The position numbers and the translations under genes are program-made. Positions 50,171 to 50,306 of a stretch of DNA of 50,306 bases are shown here, in pieces. The notes beneath the pieces were generated by a model. The model was not told the origin of the DNA. It searched no databases and was given only the letters and a program-made list of their open reading frames with translations. Position 1 is the first letter of the stretch, and each line of letters starts with the position of its first letter. This DNA is from Clostridia bacterium. Its GTDB lineage: Bacteria; Bacillota; Clostridia; Oscillospirales; CAG-272. The stretch is taken from assembly GCA_017454525.1 (NCBI GenBank), contig JAFTCT010000104.1, positions 1 to 50,306 on the forward strand, given 5' to 3'.

Positions 50171-50306
50171 GTCCCCGTACCCCCGCAAAAGCTTTCCTGC
50201 TGTGGAAATGAAATGTAATGCTTTCGATTTGCCGCGCGCGGACTGCGTCCTCCAAAAGCCGCCCTGCGGCTTTTTCCCGACCGGATCGGGGATATCCCGT
50301 TCCAAA

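Noticed and set aside
49683..50255. 190-codon minus-strand frame across the tandem repeats
   Set aside because: No ribosome binding site; the sequence is a translation of the repeats and of a hairpin. A different frame gives the more protein-like relic at 49706-49870.

Overview
The window looks like a chromosomal segment of a GC-rich, endospore-forming clostridial Firmicute, probably an uncultured gut commensal. Evidence for spore formation is spoIIE and an intact spoIIAA-spoIIAB-sigF operon. Firmicute-type signals are a T-box leader on valS, a Bacillus-type LexA box on dinB, strong GGAGG ribosome binding sites, and a series of TTGACN-17-TANANT promoters. Type I dockerins, discoidin (F5/8C) domains and two GH89 alpha-N-acetylglucosaminidases suggest growth on host glycoconjugates such as mucin or heparan-type glycans. 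I see no tRNA, rRNA, CRISPR array, insertion sequence or phage gene.

Layout. 1-187: noncoding run of four hairpins, two of them terminators. 188-2996 (-): small membrane protein and a secreted C1A (papain-family) peptidase with BspA-type repeats and a dockerin. 3016-5432 (+): serC-serA. 5444-6792 (-): dinB under LexA control. 6846-8092 (+): dut and a HAD phosphatase. 8164-10486 (-): spoIIE. 10543-21741 (-): four more C1A-family proteins plus murI, in two transcription units. 21814-22590 (-): a ZIP metal transporter. 22763-27898 (+): a 1659-residue secreted dockerin-bearing GH89 behind three palindromic boxes. 27946-30904 (+): T-box and valS. 31011-32311: a broken DUF6273-type gene. 32564-34080 (+): spoIIA operon. 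34198-35364 (-): mnmA. 35476-39876 (+): malQ and a dockerin-bearing metallopeptidase. 40032-41437 (+): a DUF3343/cysteine desulfurase-like pair. 41464-45222 (-): recG and an NlpC/P60 lipoprotein. 45293-49630 (+): a second GH89 without signal peptide, and a membrane protein. 49687-50306: gene relic, hairpin and 31-32 bp tandem repeats.

How it fits together. Three exported proteins in three separate loci (C1A peptidase, GH89, HExxH metallopeptidase) carry dockerins with similar TIxDVTxLLD repeats. They could dock on one scaffoldin, which lies outside the window; peptidases and a glycan-trimming glycosidase on one scaffold would suit glycoprotein breakdown. The C1A island adds two lipid-anchored peptidases on long Thr/Pro stalks, one signal-less peptidase, and one lipoprotein whose catalytic Gln, Cys and His are replaced (Gly, Pro, Tyr), a candidate pseudoenzyme. 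Both the C1A and GH89 families appear in exported and signal-less forms. These accessory loci alternate with housekeeping and sporulation genes.
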